This document shows, one piece after another, positions 33,886 to 42,261 of a stretch of 64,000 bases of DNA (positions are counted from its first letter, which is position 1; each line of letters begins with the position of its first letter). This DNA is from JAJZEO01 sp964350315 (GTDB lineage Bacteria > Chlamydiota > Chlamydiia > Chlamydiales > 2-12-FULL-49-11), in assembly GCA_964350315.1 (NCBI GenBank), contig CAYGJD010000007.1, positions 1-64,000 on the forward strand, read 5' to 3'. A model generated the notes under the pieces. That model saw only the letters and a program-made list of their open reading frames with translations. It searched no databases and had not been told where the DNA came from. The position numbers and the translations under genes are program-made.

Positions 33886-34653
33886 TCATTCAATTCCAAA
33901 AGATTTTTTTGCTATCAAATATGTTGTAGCAAATATTGCAGTTCCTAAGCTTTTGGGCTTCCATCCTCGCATCAAAACTTTTCCGCATTCAAAAATGCGA
34001 TGTGTGAGTGGATCAGCTCTAGTTGTTGTGATGATCGGGACATCATGTTGTAACATAGTAAATGCTGAATCAGCTGGGTGGACAATAATACTTCCTAATC
34101 CACCACCGGTAAAGGCAGCGATATATGCATTGAACCAATTTTCACCAAATTTTTGATTCAATTTGGCTTCAAGTGGTGCGCTTCCTCGAATTGAAAATAA
34201 AAATCCTGTTTCACGTACAGAAACAGCCTTTATCTGAAGAGGTTTTAAACGTAGGACAGATTTCCAAAATCCTTTACCAGCGGTCTTTCCATTATATCCA
34301 GCAAGAGCCCATGATGTTGAAGCACCAACAATTAGGGAGCTTGTTACTGTAAATTTTGTTGTGTCTGGCTCCATATAGTGAGCTAAGTACTTTTCTACCT
34401 TGTCTTGCATCAATGTTTGAGAGCCAACAATAATAGCGACAGATGGTGCTCCCTCAATAACACCTCGAGTGAGAGCGCTTTTTAAGGTTTGTTTAGGGAT
34501 TTCATTTCCGAGTTGCAGAGCAGATTTTTGTATCCATGCCCAATAGCAAGGGATGATAGCTGTGCCAGCAGCTATTGGCTTTGCAGCTTTAAACCAGCAT
34601 TCTTGTCCGAAGCTTGTAAATGGGCCTCCGGGGCCACAAGGAGATGTTTTCAT
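33886..34653 (-). CDS. Possible mitochondrial-carrier-like membrane protein
   Basis: 255 residues. Three regions have carrier-like spacing: AAGTAIIPCYWAWIQK with LTRGVIEGAPSVAIIVGSQTL; a degenerate middle part (TSSLIVGASTSWALAGYNGK); and GGLGSIIVHPADSAFTMLQ with ECGKVLMRGWKPKSLGTAIF. The last part resembles Px(D/E)xx(K/R) and the (D/E)G..(W/Y)(K/R)G motif of SLC25 carriers. Legionella has a bacterial carrier of this fold (LncP), so transfer from a eukaryote is conceivable. This is inference from motifs; it may be an unrelated membrane protein. Confidence 0.4.
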   Translation of the reverse strand: MKTSPCGPGGPFTSFGQECWFKAAKPIAAGTAIIPCYWAWIQKSALQLGNEIPKQTLKSALTRGVIEGAPSVAIIVGSQTLMQDKVEKYLAHYMEPDTTKFTVTSSLIVGASTSWALAGYNGKTAGKGFWKSVLRLKPLQIKAVSVRETGFLFSIRGSAPLEAKLNQKFGENWFNAYIAAFTGGGLGSIIVHPADSAFTMLQHDVPIITTTRADPLTHRIFECGKVLMRGWKPKSLGTAIFATTYLIAKKSFGIE

Positions 34654-34852
34654 AAGGACCTCTTTTTTTTAGATAAATTCCTCTTTCGACGTAAGATCTT
34701 AATCAAAGCTTTATATTGTACAAAAAATACCTTAACAGTGTCAATTTATTTTCTAAAATAAATTTTCAAAGTCTAACCTGTTTTTGTGAAATCGTTTTTA
34801 ATTATGAAGTTTGATATACTATTACTATGTCTTTACAGAATGAGAGCGTTAC

Positions 34853-35389
34853 GTGGTGGATCTTAATTTAAATGATTTTAGACCAATTTCTTCTTGGAAT
34901 GATGAAATAGGTGGTAGACTGTGGCTAAATCCCGAAGTGGGGCCTATGTATACTGAAGTGGGGCCTATGTATACTATTGATGAGTCGACTTCTAGAAAAT
35001 ATTTGAATCAACGAGCCCAGGTCTTAGTAATAAAAAATTTCCTTTTGGTTTTAGGCTCGCCAATTGCACAAATTTATTTTCTATCAGCAAAATCGCTCTA
35101 TCTAATCAGAGATCTATTTATCAATTTACTCTGCTGCAATGTAGCATCATTAAAGAATAGGATTTGGCAAGTAAGTAGAAATGTTGGAGTACTTGTTTCA
35201 ATGCCTCTCATTTACGTTCTTCTAGAGCTTTCTGCGCTATATGGTCTTGTAAGGCCATTTGATGGAAGAAAACTCTATGCATCGTTTGAAAGGTTAGCCG
35301 GAGATTTCGATTATCTAGCCCCTTGCTTTCAGCCTGAACCTGAGCGCCATTTATTTGGTGGAGCCATTGATGCAAGAGATGCTTTTTAG
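34853..35389 (+). CDS. Hypothetical membrane protein with a 7-residue tandem duplication
   Basis: 178 residues from GTG 34853. Two hydrophobic segments (VLVIKNFLLVLGSPIAQIYFL and VGVLVSMPLIYVLLELSALYGLV) flank a short basic loop, a bilobed layout seen in Inc-type inclusion-membrane proteins. The C-terminus LAPCFQPEPERHLFGGAIDARDAF is distinctive; I recall similar tails in environmental Chlamydiae but cannot name a family. EVGPMYT occurs twice in a row because of a perfect 21-bp duplication. Confidence 0.6.
   Translation: MVDLNLNDFRPISSWNDEIGGRLWLNPEVGPMYTEVGPMYTIDESTSRKYLNQRAQVLVIKNFLLVLGSPIAQIYFLSAKSLYLIRDLFINLLCCNVASLKNRIWQVSRNVGVLVSMPLIYVLLELSALYGLVRPFDGRKLYASFERLAGDFDYLAPCFQPEPERHLFGGAIDARDAF
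34934..34975 (+). repeat. Perfect 2 x 21-bp tandem repeat
   Basis: The 21-base unit starting gaagtggggcctatg occurs at 34934-34954 and again at 34955-34975 with no mismatch, inside the hypothetical membrane protein gene and in frame (EVGPMYT twice). The perfect match implies a recent slippage event. Confidence 0.9.
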
Positions 35390-35413
35390 GTTTTGAGTTA
35401 TTCCATTAGATAT

Positions 35414-36112
35414 TCATTCAGTCGTTTTGAGTTGTGAATTTTTGCATAGAGTTAGATCTGGCAATTCATTCAAAAAATCTGAGCCGACGAGGGTTGGGGG
35501 ACCGGTTAGGCCTGGCCAGGGGCGTTTGGGATGGTAGACTTTGTAGTGTTTGAAGGTGTCTGAAAAATCAAATTGTCCGTCTTTTTGTATGAGGCAATCT
35601 GTGTGGTGGATGATTTTGCCAAAAAGGCCGTTTTCGGGAAAGAAATCGCAGTCGTGCACGATTGTGTATTGGGATTTTTGCTTCATTCGTTTGATTGTTT
35701 CAACTCGTGCAAGCCATGGCCATTGGTCTACAAAGCAAATTGAATATTCTAAGGAGTTTATGTAGTTAGAGTGCTTAGAGTTATCTAGGAAGTTTATCCA
35801 ATCAGCGGGGTTGGTGCTTTCTTTATCTCCGGGGACATAAAACATTTTGTGCCAGCCAGAATGGTCTTTTTCATATCCTTTTCCTAGGTACTTGTCCTGG
35901 AACTTTTTAAGCCATTCTTCGTTATTGTCGATGGTGATGAGTGTTCGTTTGGTCTTTTTACACATCTTATGTAGCAAGTCGGTGCTGCAATGACCGCTTC
36001 CGAATTCAATGATAGGTCCAGAAGTTTTGTTGACTAAAGAGGTTAAGACTTCTTGATGGGTGCCAAAGGGGTTGTCTTGATGATTCTTTCTCATGAATGC
36101 AAGGCTAGTCAT
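35414..36112 (-). CDS. Methyltransferase-fold protein
   Basis: About 232 residues from ATG 36112 (a TTG at 36130 is also possible). GPIIEFGSGHCSTDLLHKMCKK is a motif-I-like SAM-binding loop, TLITIDNNEEWLKKF the acidic loop, CFVDQWPWLARVETIKRM and YTIVHDCDFFP the later strands. It looks like a class I methyltransferase relative with a D/H-rich pocket. No substrate can be inferred and it stands alone. Confidence 0.6.
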   Translation of the reverse strand: MTSLAFMRKNHQDNPFGTHQEVLTSLVNKTSGPIIEFGSGHCSTDLLHKMCKKTKRTLITIDNNEEWLKKFQDKYLGKGYEKDHSGWHKMFYVPGDKESTNPADWINFLDNSKHSNYINSLEYSICFVDQWPWLARVETIKRMKQKSQYTIVHDCDFFPENGLFGKIIHHTDCLIQKDGQFDFSDTFKHYKVYHPKRPWPGLTGPPTLVGSDFLNELPDLTLCKNSQLKTTE

Positions 36113-36151
36113 GGGGGCAAAACATGTCAATTGGTCATTTAAACAATGATT

Positions 36152-36526
36152 TTAGCGGTAGTCATCTTGCCATGGGTAGACTGATTGAAAGACACTCTTT
36201 TCCTGAGGCTTTGTAAAGAGTATTTCTTTAGAGCCATCGATTACAGCTAAATATTGATCTTTACCAATCGGGGTAATGATCATTTGCCCTAGTTTGTCTT
36301 TTTCAACGGAGAGCTTTTTGTCTTTAAAAACTGATTCGTGGATCAGCCAGTGGGAGCCATCATCAAGAAAAATATGTACAAATTCTAAAAATTTTCCTGT
36401 GTATGGGTCTGATTCCATTTGATAGGAGACGATTTGTCTTGAATAGGGAAGTTCTTTTGCCTCTACAACTTGTTCCATGTGTTGAGGTTTATTTGAAACT
36501 GGTGGCAAATCTACATCAATTGTCAT
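36152..36526 (-). CDS. Hypothetical small cytoplasmic protein
   Basis: 124 residues, strong SD (AAGGAGAGAC) before the ATG. No signal peptide or membrane segment. The sequence is beta-rich (RQIVSYQMESDPYTGKFLEFVHIFLDDGSHWLIH). A near-consensus promoter lies 23 bases upstream of the ATG. Not recognised. Confidence 0.65.
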   Translation of the reverse strand: MTIDVDLPPVSNKPQHMEQVVEAKELPYSRQIVSYQMESDPYTGKFLEFVHIFLDDGSHWLIHESVFKDKKLSVEKDKLGQMIITPIGKDQYLAVIDGSKEILFTKPQEKSVFQSVYPWQDDYR

Positions 36527-36549
36527 AATGTCTCTCCTTATTTACATAT

Positions 36550-36579
36550 ATAATAAAGGCTAAGTAAATATGGTGTCAA
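36550..36579 (-). promoter_or_regulatory. Near-consensus promoter for the 124-residue gene
   Basis: Minus-strand TTGACA (36579-36574), 18 bases, TATTAT (36555-36550). The start of transcription would fall about 15 bases before the ATG at 36526. Confidence 0.65.
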
Positions 36580-36613
36580 CGTGCAAATTTCATAATATTA
36601 AAGATTAAAGTAC

Positions 36614-36639
36614 CTGTCGTTAAGTGGCAGTTTTTTTTT
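36614..36639 (+). terminator. Rho-independent terminator-like hairpin before xfp
   Basis: CTGTC (36614-36618) pairs with GGCAG (36626-36630) with one G-U, a 7-base loop, and nine T residues follow. It points toward xfp (ATG 36691) although no plus-strand gene precedes it for 1.2 kb. It may protect xfp from read-through or act as an attenuator in its leader. Confidence 0.5.
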
Positions 36640-36690
36640 GAAAACAAGTAGAGTATTGCAACTCAATTTCTATCGTGGTAGTAGGGGAAT

Positions 36691-39030
36691 ATGGATGCTA
36701 CAAGATTAGAAAATATCGATTGTCATTTCCGAGCTGCGAATTATCTTTCTGTTGGGCAGATTTATTTGAAAGAGAATCCTTTTCTTTGCGAGCCGCTTAA
36801 AAAAGAGCATGTTAAGTCGAGATTGCTGGGGCATTGGGGGACTTCTCCTGGGTTGAATTTTATTTATTCGCATATCAATCGTTTGATTCAGGATACAGGC
36901 GAGCAGTTTTTGTATGTGACGGGACCAGGTCATGGTGGTCCTGCGATTCGTGCAAATGTTTATCTTGAAGGAACAATGACTGAGGTTTATCCTGATATTG
37001 ATTGGTCGGTCTCTGGTGCGCGTAAGTTGATGCGTGAGTTTTCTTGGCCATGTGGTGTGCCAAGTCATGTCTCTCCTCCAACTCCTGGTTCAATTCATGA
37101 GGGGGGTGAGCTTGGATATTCTTTAGTTCATGCTTTTGGTGCTGTGATGGATCATCCTGAGTTGAATGTTGTTTGTGTTGTGGGTGATGGCGAAAGTGAA
37201 ACTGGGCCGCTAGCTGCTAGTTGGCAATCGATTCGATTCATCAATCCTCAAAGGGATGGTTTGGTATTGCCAATCCTTCATTTGAATGGTTTCAAGATTT
37301 CTGGTCCAACGTTATTTGGGCGGATGGATGATGAGCATTTAACGAAATATTTCGAGGGTTTGGGTTATCAGGTTCGTATCGTAGATGGGGATGATCCTGC
37401 TCTGATGCACAAGGCTTTTTGGGAGTGTTTAGACTGGGCTCATGAAAAACTCAATGAGGTGCGAACTCTTCGAGGTCCTTTGAAGGAGCCTTCTCCTCTT
37501 CCATTAATTATTCTTCGAACACCGAAAGGTTGGACTGGACCGAAGTTCATTGATGGTAAAAAAATAGAGGGGTCGTTTCGATCCCATCAAGTTCCTATGT
37601 CTGATGTAGTTTCAAATCCAGCTCATTTGGAAATTCTAGATGAGTGGATGAGAAGTTATAAACCAGAGGAATTATTCGATAACTCAGGAAAACCGAATGC
37701 TAAGGTATTGGCAAATATTCCTGAGGCAAATTTGCGAATGGGAGCGAGTAAGTACGCAAATGGCGGTCTTATACTAAAAGAATTAAAGATGCCTGATTAT
37801 AAGAGCTATGCAGTTGCGGTCTCGCAGCCTGGAGGGGTTGAAGCAGAAGCGACTCGAGAGTTGGGAAAATTTGTTCGCGATATCATGAAACAGAATATCG
37901 ATAACTTTCGTGTCTTTTGCCCTGATGAAACAAATTCTAATCGATTTAACCACCTGTTTGATATAACAGATCGGATGTATGTCGGAGAAATAGAAGATGG
38001 CGATGAAGCTCTTTCTTCTGATGGGCGTGTGATGGAGGTTTTGAGTGAACACCTTTGTCAGGGATGGCTTGAGGGGTATTTGTTGACAGGACGTCATGGT
38101 ATTTTCCCTTGTTATGAGGCGTTTGCTTTGATTGTAGATTCGATGCTGAATCAACATGGTAAGTGGCTAAAAGCTTGTCTTGAGATTCCGTGGAGAAAAC
38201 CGATTGCGTCATTGAACTATCTTTTGACTTCTCATGCTTGGAGGCAAGATCACAATGGATATAGTCATCAAGGACCGGGATTTATTGATTCTGTAATGCA
38301 GAAAAAAAGCAATATCGCACGAATTTATCTGCCACCTGATGCAAACTGCTTACTTGCTATTGCAGACCATTGTTTTAGAAGTAAAAACTATATAAATTTG
38401 ATCATTGCGGGTAAGCAATCATCTCCTCAATGGCTTGATATGAAGAGTGCGATTGCTCATTGTCAGCGTGGCATTAGTAATTGGGAGTGGGCAAGTAATG
38501 ATGGGGGTTCTCCTGATATTGTTTTTGCATCAGCTGGAGATACGCCCACACTTGAAATGATGGCTGCTGTGCAAATTCTTAAAGAAAGATTGCCAGATTT
38601 AAAAATTCGTGTGATTAATGTGGTTGATTTGTTCACTCTTTTAAGAACAGAAGATCATCCACATGGTATTGATGAGGAGACTTTTAATGCTTTATTTACA
38701 GAAGACAAGAATGTGATTTTTGCTTTTCATGGCTATCCAAGAGTGATTCATGAATTAAAATATCGTAGAAAAAATCCAGAGCGCTTCCATGTCCAGGGGT
38801 ATATTGAAGAAGGTACAACATCGACACCATTTGACATGGTTGTTTGTAATAAGATTAGTCGGTTCCATCTAGTGATTAAGGCGTTAGAGTTTTTGCCTCA
38901 AATTAAAACGCATGCAGCAGATATTGTCGAAGAGCTTAATCGCAAATTAGTGGAGCATAAAAGCTACATCGCACATCATGGGGAAGATATGCCTGAAATC
39001 ACCAACTGGAAATGGAACAATGGCAGATAA
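36691..39030 (+). CDS. xfp: Phosphoketolase
   Basis: 779 residues, the usual length. Thiamine-diphosphate enzyme that splits xylulose-5-phosphate (and often fructose-6-phosphate) with phosphate to acetyl-phosphate plus glyceraldehyde-3-phosphate (or erythrose-4-phosphate). Motifs: GHWGTSPGLNFIYSH, TGPGHGGPAI, SPPTPGSIHEGGELGYSL, VVGDGESETGPLAASW (ThDP-binding GDG), and RQDHNGYSHQGPGF. It overlaps ackA by 11 bases, so acetyl-phosphate passes directly to acetate kinase for ATP. This bypass is absent from classical pathogenic Chlamydia. Confidence 0.95.
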   Translation: MDATRLENIDCHFRAANYLSVGQIYLKENPFLCEPLKKEHVKSRLLGHWGTSPGLNFIYSHINRLIQDTGEQFLYVTGPGHGGPAIRANVYLEGTMTEVYPDIDWSVSGARKLMREFSWPCGVPSHVSPPTPGSIHEGGELGYSLVHAFGAVMDHPELNVVCVVGDGESETGPLAASWQSIRFINPQRDGLVLPILHLNGFKISGPTLFGRMDDEHLTKYFEGLGYQVRIVDGDDPALMHKAFWECLDWAHEKLNEVRTLRGPLKEPSPLPLIILRTPKGWTGPKFIDGKKIEGSFRSHQVPMSDVVSNPAHLEILDEWMRSYKPEELFDNSGKPNAKVLANIPEANLRMGASKYANGGLILKELKMPDYKSYAVAVSQPGGVEAEATRELGKFVRDIMKQNIDNFRVFCPDETNSNRFNHLFDITDRMYVGEIEDGDEALSSDGRVMEVLSEHLCQGWLEGYLLTGRHGIFPCYEAFALIVDSMLNQHGKWLKACLEIPWRKPIASLNYLLTSHAWRQDHNGYSHQGPGFIDSVMQKKSNIARIYLPPDANCLLAIADHCFRSKNYINLIIAGKQSSPQWLDMKSAIAHCQRGISNWEWASNDGGSPDIVFASAGDTPTLEMMAAVQILKERLPDLKIRVINVVDLFTLLRTEDHPHGIDEETFNALFTEDKNVIFAFHGYPRVIHELKYRRKNPERFHVQGYIEEGTTSTPFDMVVCNKISRFHLVIKALEFLPQIKTHAADIVEELNRKLVEHKSYIAHHGEDMPEITNWKWNNGR

Positions 39031-39997
39031 TATTTTAGTTCTCAATAGTGGGTCTTCTTCTTTGAAGTATTCCTATGCAGATAAAAGTGGGGCATTTGGT
39101 GATCTTGATTCGTTAGATGACCAAATTGAGGCATCAGACAAAATTCAAAATATTGATCCAGCTGCGATTGGTCATCGAGTCGTCTTTGGCGGAACAGAAT
39201 TTCTTCAACCTGTTGTGATTGATGAAAATGTGATGGCTAAGTTACATAAACTATCTTTGTTTGCTCATTTCCATATGTCGATAGAAATTGCTCTAATTAA
39301 AAAGATGCAAAAACGATTCCCTAATGTGAAACAAGTTGCTTGCTTTGATACAAGCTTTCACCGGTCGATGCCAGAAAAAGCTAAGTTGCTTGGCCTTTCT
39401 CAATCTTTACATCAAGAAGGTGTACAGAAGTATGGATTTCACGGCATTTCGTATGAATCGATTTTAGCACAGATGAAAAATGTCCCTAAAAGATTAGTGA
39501 TAGCTCATCTTGGAGGTGGGGCGTCGATTTGTGCATTGAAAGATGGAAAAAGTGTTGATACTTCAATGGGATTAACTCCTCTTGGAGGTTTAATGATGAA
39601 CACAAGACCTGGTGATCTCGATCCAGGTGTCATACTCTATTTGCTTAAAGAGAAAAAAATGAGCATTGATGATCTCGAGTATTTTCTCTATCACGATTCA
39701 GGGTTGAAAGGGATTTCTGGAAAACCTGCCGGCATGAAAGCACTTTTTGAAGAAAAACAATCTCCTGCGATTGAACACTATTGTTACCGTGTTGCAAAAA
39801 CGATTGGAAGTTATCATGTTGTTCTTGGCGGCATTGATAAGCTTGTTTTCACAGGTGGCGTTGGAGAAAATGAGAAAGAAATTCGGGAGATGATTTGCGA
39901 TCAACTTAAAGTTCTTGGATTATCACAAGATCAAATTGTTGCAATGCCCTCGCAAGAAGAAAAAATGATTAAAGAGCATACGCAACGCCTACTTTAA
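39020..39997 (+). CDS. ackA: Acetate kinase, short form
   Basis: ATG 39020 overlaps the xfp stop. MADNILVLNSGSSSLKY is the ASKHA phosphate-1 motif, IGHRVVFGG and YGFHGISY follow, then VIAHLGGGASICALKDGKSVDTSMGLTPLGGLMMNTRPGDLDPG and LVFTGGVGEN. It converts acetyl-phosphate and ADP to acetate and ATP. At 325 residues it is shorter than the usual ~400, mainly in the N-terminal domain (few residues between GSSSLKY and GHRVVFGG). All catalytic motifs are kept. It converges with rlmN (4-base 3' overlap). Confidence 0.92.
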   Translation: MADNILVLNSGSSSLKYSYADKSGAFGDLDSLDDQIEASDKIQNIDPAAIGHRVVFGGTEFLQPVVIDENVMAKLHKLSLFAHFHMSIEIALIKKMQKRFPNVKQVACFDTSFHRSMPEKAKLLGLSQSLHQEGVQKYGFHGISYESILAQMKNVPKRLVIAHLGGGASICALKDGKSVDTSMGLTPLGGLMMNTRPGDLDPGVILYLLKEKKMSIDDLEYFLYHDSGLKGISGKPAGMKALFEEKQSPAIEHYCYRVAKTIGSYHVVLGGIDKLVFTGGVGENEKEIREMICDQLKVLGLSQDQIVAMPSQEEKMIKEHTQRLL

Positions 39998-41118
39998 GCA
40001 AACACTTCGCGTCTACGATTGCGGTGTAGTTCTGTTGGATTGAGGTGTGTTTCACCTTCTCGTTTTGTTGCAAGCTGTCCACATCCACCACTGATATCAA
40101 CCCCTTTACTATAACGCACGGGAGCGGGAATGGAGTGGTCTGTCAGATAGGTTTGGAATGCATAGATTCGTTTGGCATCAGAGGGGCGCATTTCAACGCC
40201 TGGGAAGTGGTTTATTGGGATAAGATTTACTTTGGCATTAATTCCATCGAGGAAGCGCACTAGATTTTTCGCGTCATCAAGAGTGTCGTTTGATCCTTCA
40301 ATCATGACGTATTCAAATGTCACGCCGTAACGCTCAGGGGCTGGATAATTGATAAGGGCCTTTTTGAGCTCGGTTAATGGATATTGCTTATTGATAGGCA
40401 TCATTTCACTTCGTTTTGCATCGTCTGCTTGGTGAAGCGAAATTGCAAGGCGTACGGGAAGGTCTTTGCCTAGTTGCACGATCTTAGGGATAACCCCTGC
40501 TGTTGAAACTGTGACTCGTCTAGCTGATAAGGAAAATGCATTGGGATTAAGCATTGTTGAACAAGCTTTAACAACGGCATCGTAATTGTCAAGCGGCTCT
40601 CCCATTCCCATGAATACAACGTTTGTGACTTTTAATGGGTTTTCTTTTTCTCTTAGGATCCGGTTAGCAAGCAAAAGCTGTATAAGAATTTCTCCAGAAC
40701 TTAAATTTCTCTTGAATCCCATTTTGCCTGTTTGGCAAAAGGTGCAGCCGCGCTTACATCCGACTTGGCTACTCAAACAAAGAGTTGTCCGATTGTCGTA
40801 GGGCATGATGACAAATTCAATGAGCAAATTGTCATGTGTTTTCAATAAAAGTTTTTCACTTGTGTCTTTGGAAATCAGGTGTGAATCAATCTCGGGAAGG
40901 TCCCAATCAAATGAAGAGGTAAGGGTTTCTCTAATTGTTTTTGATAAGTTGGTGAATTCTTCTGGGTTTGATAGATTATGATGGAAAATCCACTGATAGA
41001 TTTGGAGTGCCACATAAGAAGGGAAGTTCTTTTTGAGACACCAAGCTTGCCAATCTTTATGATCTAGATCATAGGCATAGGGGATTTGATTTTCCTCTGT
41101 CATACTCTCTCTTTTCAT
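39994..41118 (-). CDS. rlmN: 23S rRNA (adenine-2503-C2) methyltransferase, radical SAM
   Basis: 374 residues. The radical-SAM cluster motif CKRGCTFC (CxxxCxxC) lies in SQVGCKRGCTFCQTGKMGF; VTNVVFMGMGEPLDNYD and SARRVTVSTAGVIPKI follow, and the second catalytic Cys is near the C-terminus (DISGGCGQL). It methylates A2503 of 23S rRNA and some tRNAs. ATG 41118 or an internal ATG (fifth codon later) could be the start. Single gene. Confidence 0.95.
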   Translation of the reverse strand: MKRESMTEENQIPYAYDLDHKDWQAWCLKKNFPSYVALQIYQWIFHHNLSNPEEFTNLSKTIRETLTSSFDWDLPEIDSHLISKDTSEKLLLKTHDNLLIEFVIMPYDNRTTLCLSSQVGCKRGCTFCQTGKMGFKRNLSSGEILIQLLLANRILREKENPLKVTNVVFMGMGEPLDNYDAVVKACSTMLNPNAFSLSARRVTVSTAGVIPKIVQLGKDLPVRLAISLHQADDAKRSEMMPINKQYPLTELKKALINYPAPERYGVTFEYVMIEGSNDTLDDAKNLVRFLDGINAKVNLIPINHFPGVEMRPSDAKRIYAFQTYLTDHSIPAPVRYSKGVDISGGCGQLATKREGETHLNPTELHRNRRREVFA

Positions 41119-41228
41119 TCTTAGGAGAGAGAATAGTTGGTTTACCCTTTTTTCTCAACGTGAAAGGCAACTCAATATTTTCTTGGGGCAGAGAAAGCCT
41201 TTGGTTCTCTTTTAAAGTAAAAATTTAT

Positions 41229-41636
41229 TTAACTTTCTAGATCAGGAAGGTTTTCCCACCATATCTTTTCCGCCTTGATTGTGATTGTAGTAAAATCATT
41301 TACATTTGGATGTGGAGGATAATTTCCCCACTGGATGCCTAGTGAAACAGTAGAATTGTTATCCATTTCAAAATCTAAAATTTCTGCTGAGTCGTAATCT
41401 TTTGTTAAAATACCAAGAAACAATTTCTCATCGACTTCAATGCCTTTTATGTTAGAAATATGCAATTTCCCCTTAATTCGATCATCTGAGGATAAAACAA
41501 TATTGCCTGGCAGTTCCTCAGGATCAACTTCGGAACTTTTCATAGACAAAACAATAGTCTTTCCTTGATGGTTAATGCCAAGTAAAGAGCCATCATGGAA
41601 AAAATCCTTGTATATAGAAATATTCATATTAATCAT
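41229..41636 (-). CDS. Orphan immunity protein, paired with toxin tip
   Basis: 135 residues, clearly homologous to the protein at 43536-43979: FHDGSLLGI / FHDGSLIAI, SMKSSEVDPEEL / TMESAEVHSEDI, RIKGKL, NYPPHPNVNDFTTITI / NYPPKNRVDDCSTITI, and the end IWWENLPDLES / VWWENIPDLET. It lies 12 bases after the orphan toxin tip (41649-42098), the usual order toxin-immunity. Predicted cytoplasmic antidote that binds the cognate RHS toxin domain. Confidence 0.7.
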   Translation of the reverse strand: MINMNISIYKDFFHDGSLLGINHQGKTIVLSMKSSEVDPEELPGNIVLSSDDRIKGKLHISNIKGIEVDEKLFLGILTKDYDSAEILDFEMDNNSTVSLGIQWGNYPPHPNVNDFTTITIKAEKIWWENLPDLES

Positions 41637-41648
41637 CCTTAACCGTTT

Positions 41649-42098
41649 TTACCACCAAACCCAATCTGGAGGATATAGATGAGATGCTTCACTACCCTCT
41701 GAGACAGATCTTCCTCGTGCATCTAAGTAGGCGTCATGCTCTCCAGTTTTATTTGGATTTGGTCGATGATAATGATCGTGAGATTTGTGACCAAACTTAC
41801 CGGGTTTTGCTTCATCTAACCTAATCTCTTCGCCTGTTTCTTTATTTCTGTAATTATGATGTCCATTACTTTTAGCCTTGGGATGGCTAACGTCTTCCCA
41901 ATTTTTATCTTTTTTAGGATTTTTTGGAAGAGTGGGATCAACTCCACCTTTCTTACTTCTTTCCATCGTATTGAGGTCAAAAGAAGAATCATCGTGAGTC
42001 TCTTTGTAATGTTTATAGCCTTTGTAGCCCCAATATCCAATGGTAGCACCGGTTTCTGCCGCTAAAGCATAGGGAGCCCAAAACGGAATTTTAACCAC
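41649..42098 (-). CDS. Orphan C-terminal toxin tip of an RHS protein
   Basis: 149 residues from GTG 42098. It begins in the linker of an RHS protein (WAPYALAAETGATIGYWGYKGYKHYKE) and matches the C-terminus of the RHS gene at 44000-44827. The toxin domain has NWEDVSHPKAKSNGHHNYRNKETGEEIRLD, HDHYHRPNPN and a final HLYPPDWVWW. The His-rich motifs suggest a metal-dependent nuclease, but the family is not identified. It has no RHS core and no export signal, so it is a displaced tip kept with its immunity gene. Confidence 0.65.
   Translation of the reverse strand: MVKIPFWAPYALAAETGATIGYWGYKGYKHYKETHDDSSFDLNTMERSKKGGVDPTLPKNPKKDKNWEDVSHPKAKSNGHHNYRNKETGEEIRLDEAKPGKFGHKSHDHYHRPNPNKTGEHDAYLDARGRSVSEGSEASHLYPPDWVWW
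41953..42041. repeat. 89-bp identical block shared with the RHS gene (copy A)
   Basis: The 89 bases are identical to 44307-44395, in the same orientation, inside the linker region of both toxin genes. Sequence on either side diverges, so the block marks where toxin tips can be exchanged by homologous recombination. Confidence 0.85.
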
Positions 42099-42261
42099 AT
42101 CCAGAGGTCAACCTTTACCTAGTGTTCTCCTCTCACACTCTTTTAACGCTTGTTTAGTTAGAGCGTAGTATGGTAAACTTGCTCCCCAAATTATATTAAT
42201 TTATTGCTCAGTGGCTCTTCCATTGGCCCATGGTTCAAAAACGAGACTATTCTAATCACAA

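Noticed and set aside
37783..38157. 124-codon minus-strand frame
   Set aside because: Shadow of xfp, whose product is unambiguous.
41185..41220. Hairpin AGAGAA...TTCTCT followed by T residues
   Set aside because: Faces plus strand with no plus-strand transcript ending there; short T-run, so not called as terminator.
42099..42261. Short minus-strand frame (about 30 codons, INIIWGASLPYYALTKQ) before the orphan toxin tip
   Set aside because: No start codon and no recognisable family; may be remnant of an RHS-locus gene, but not supportable.
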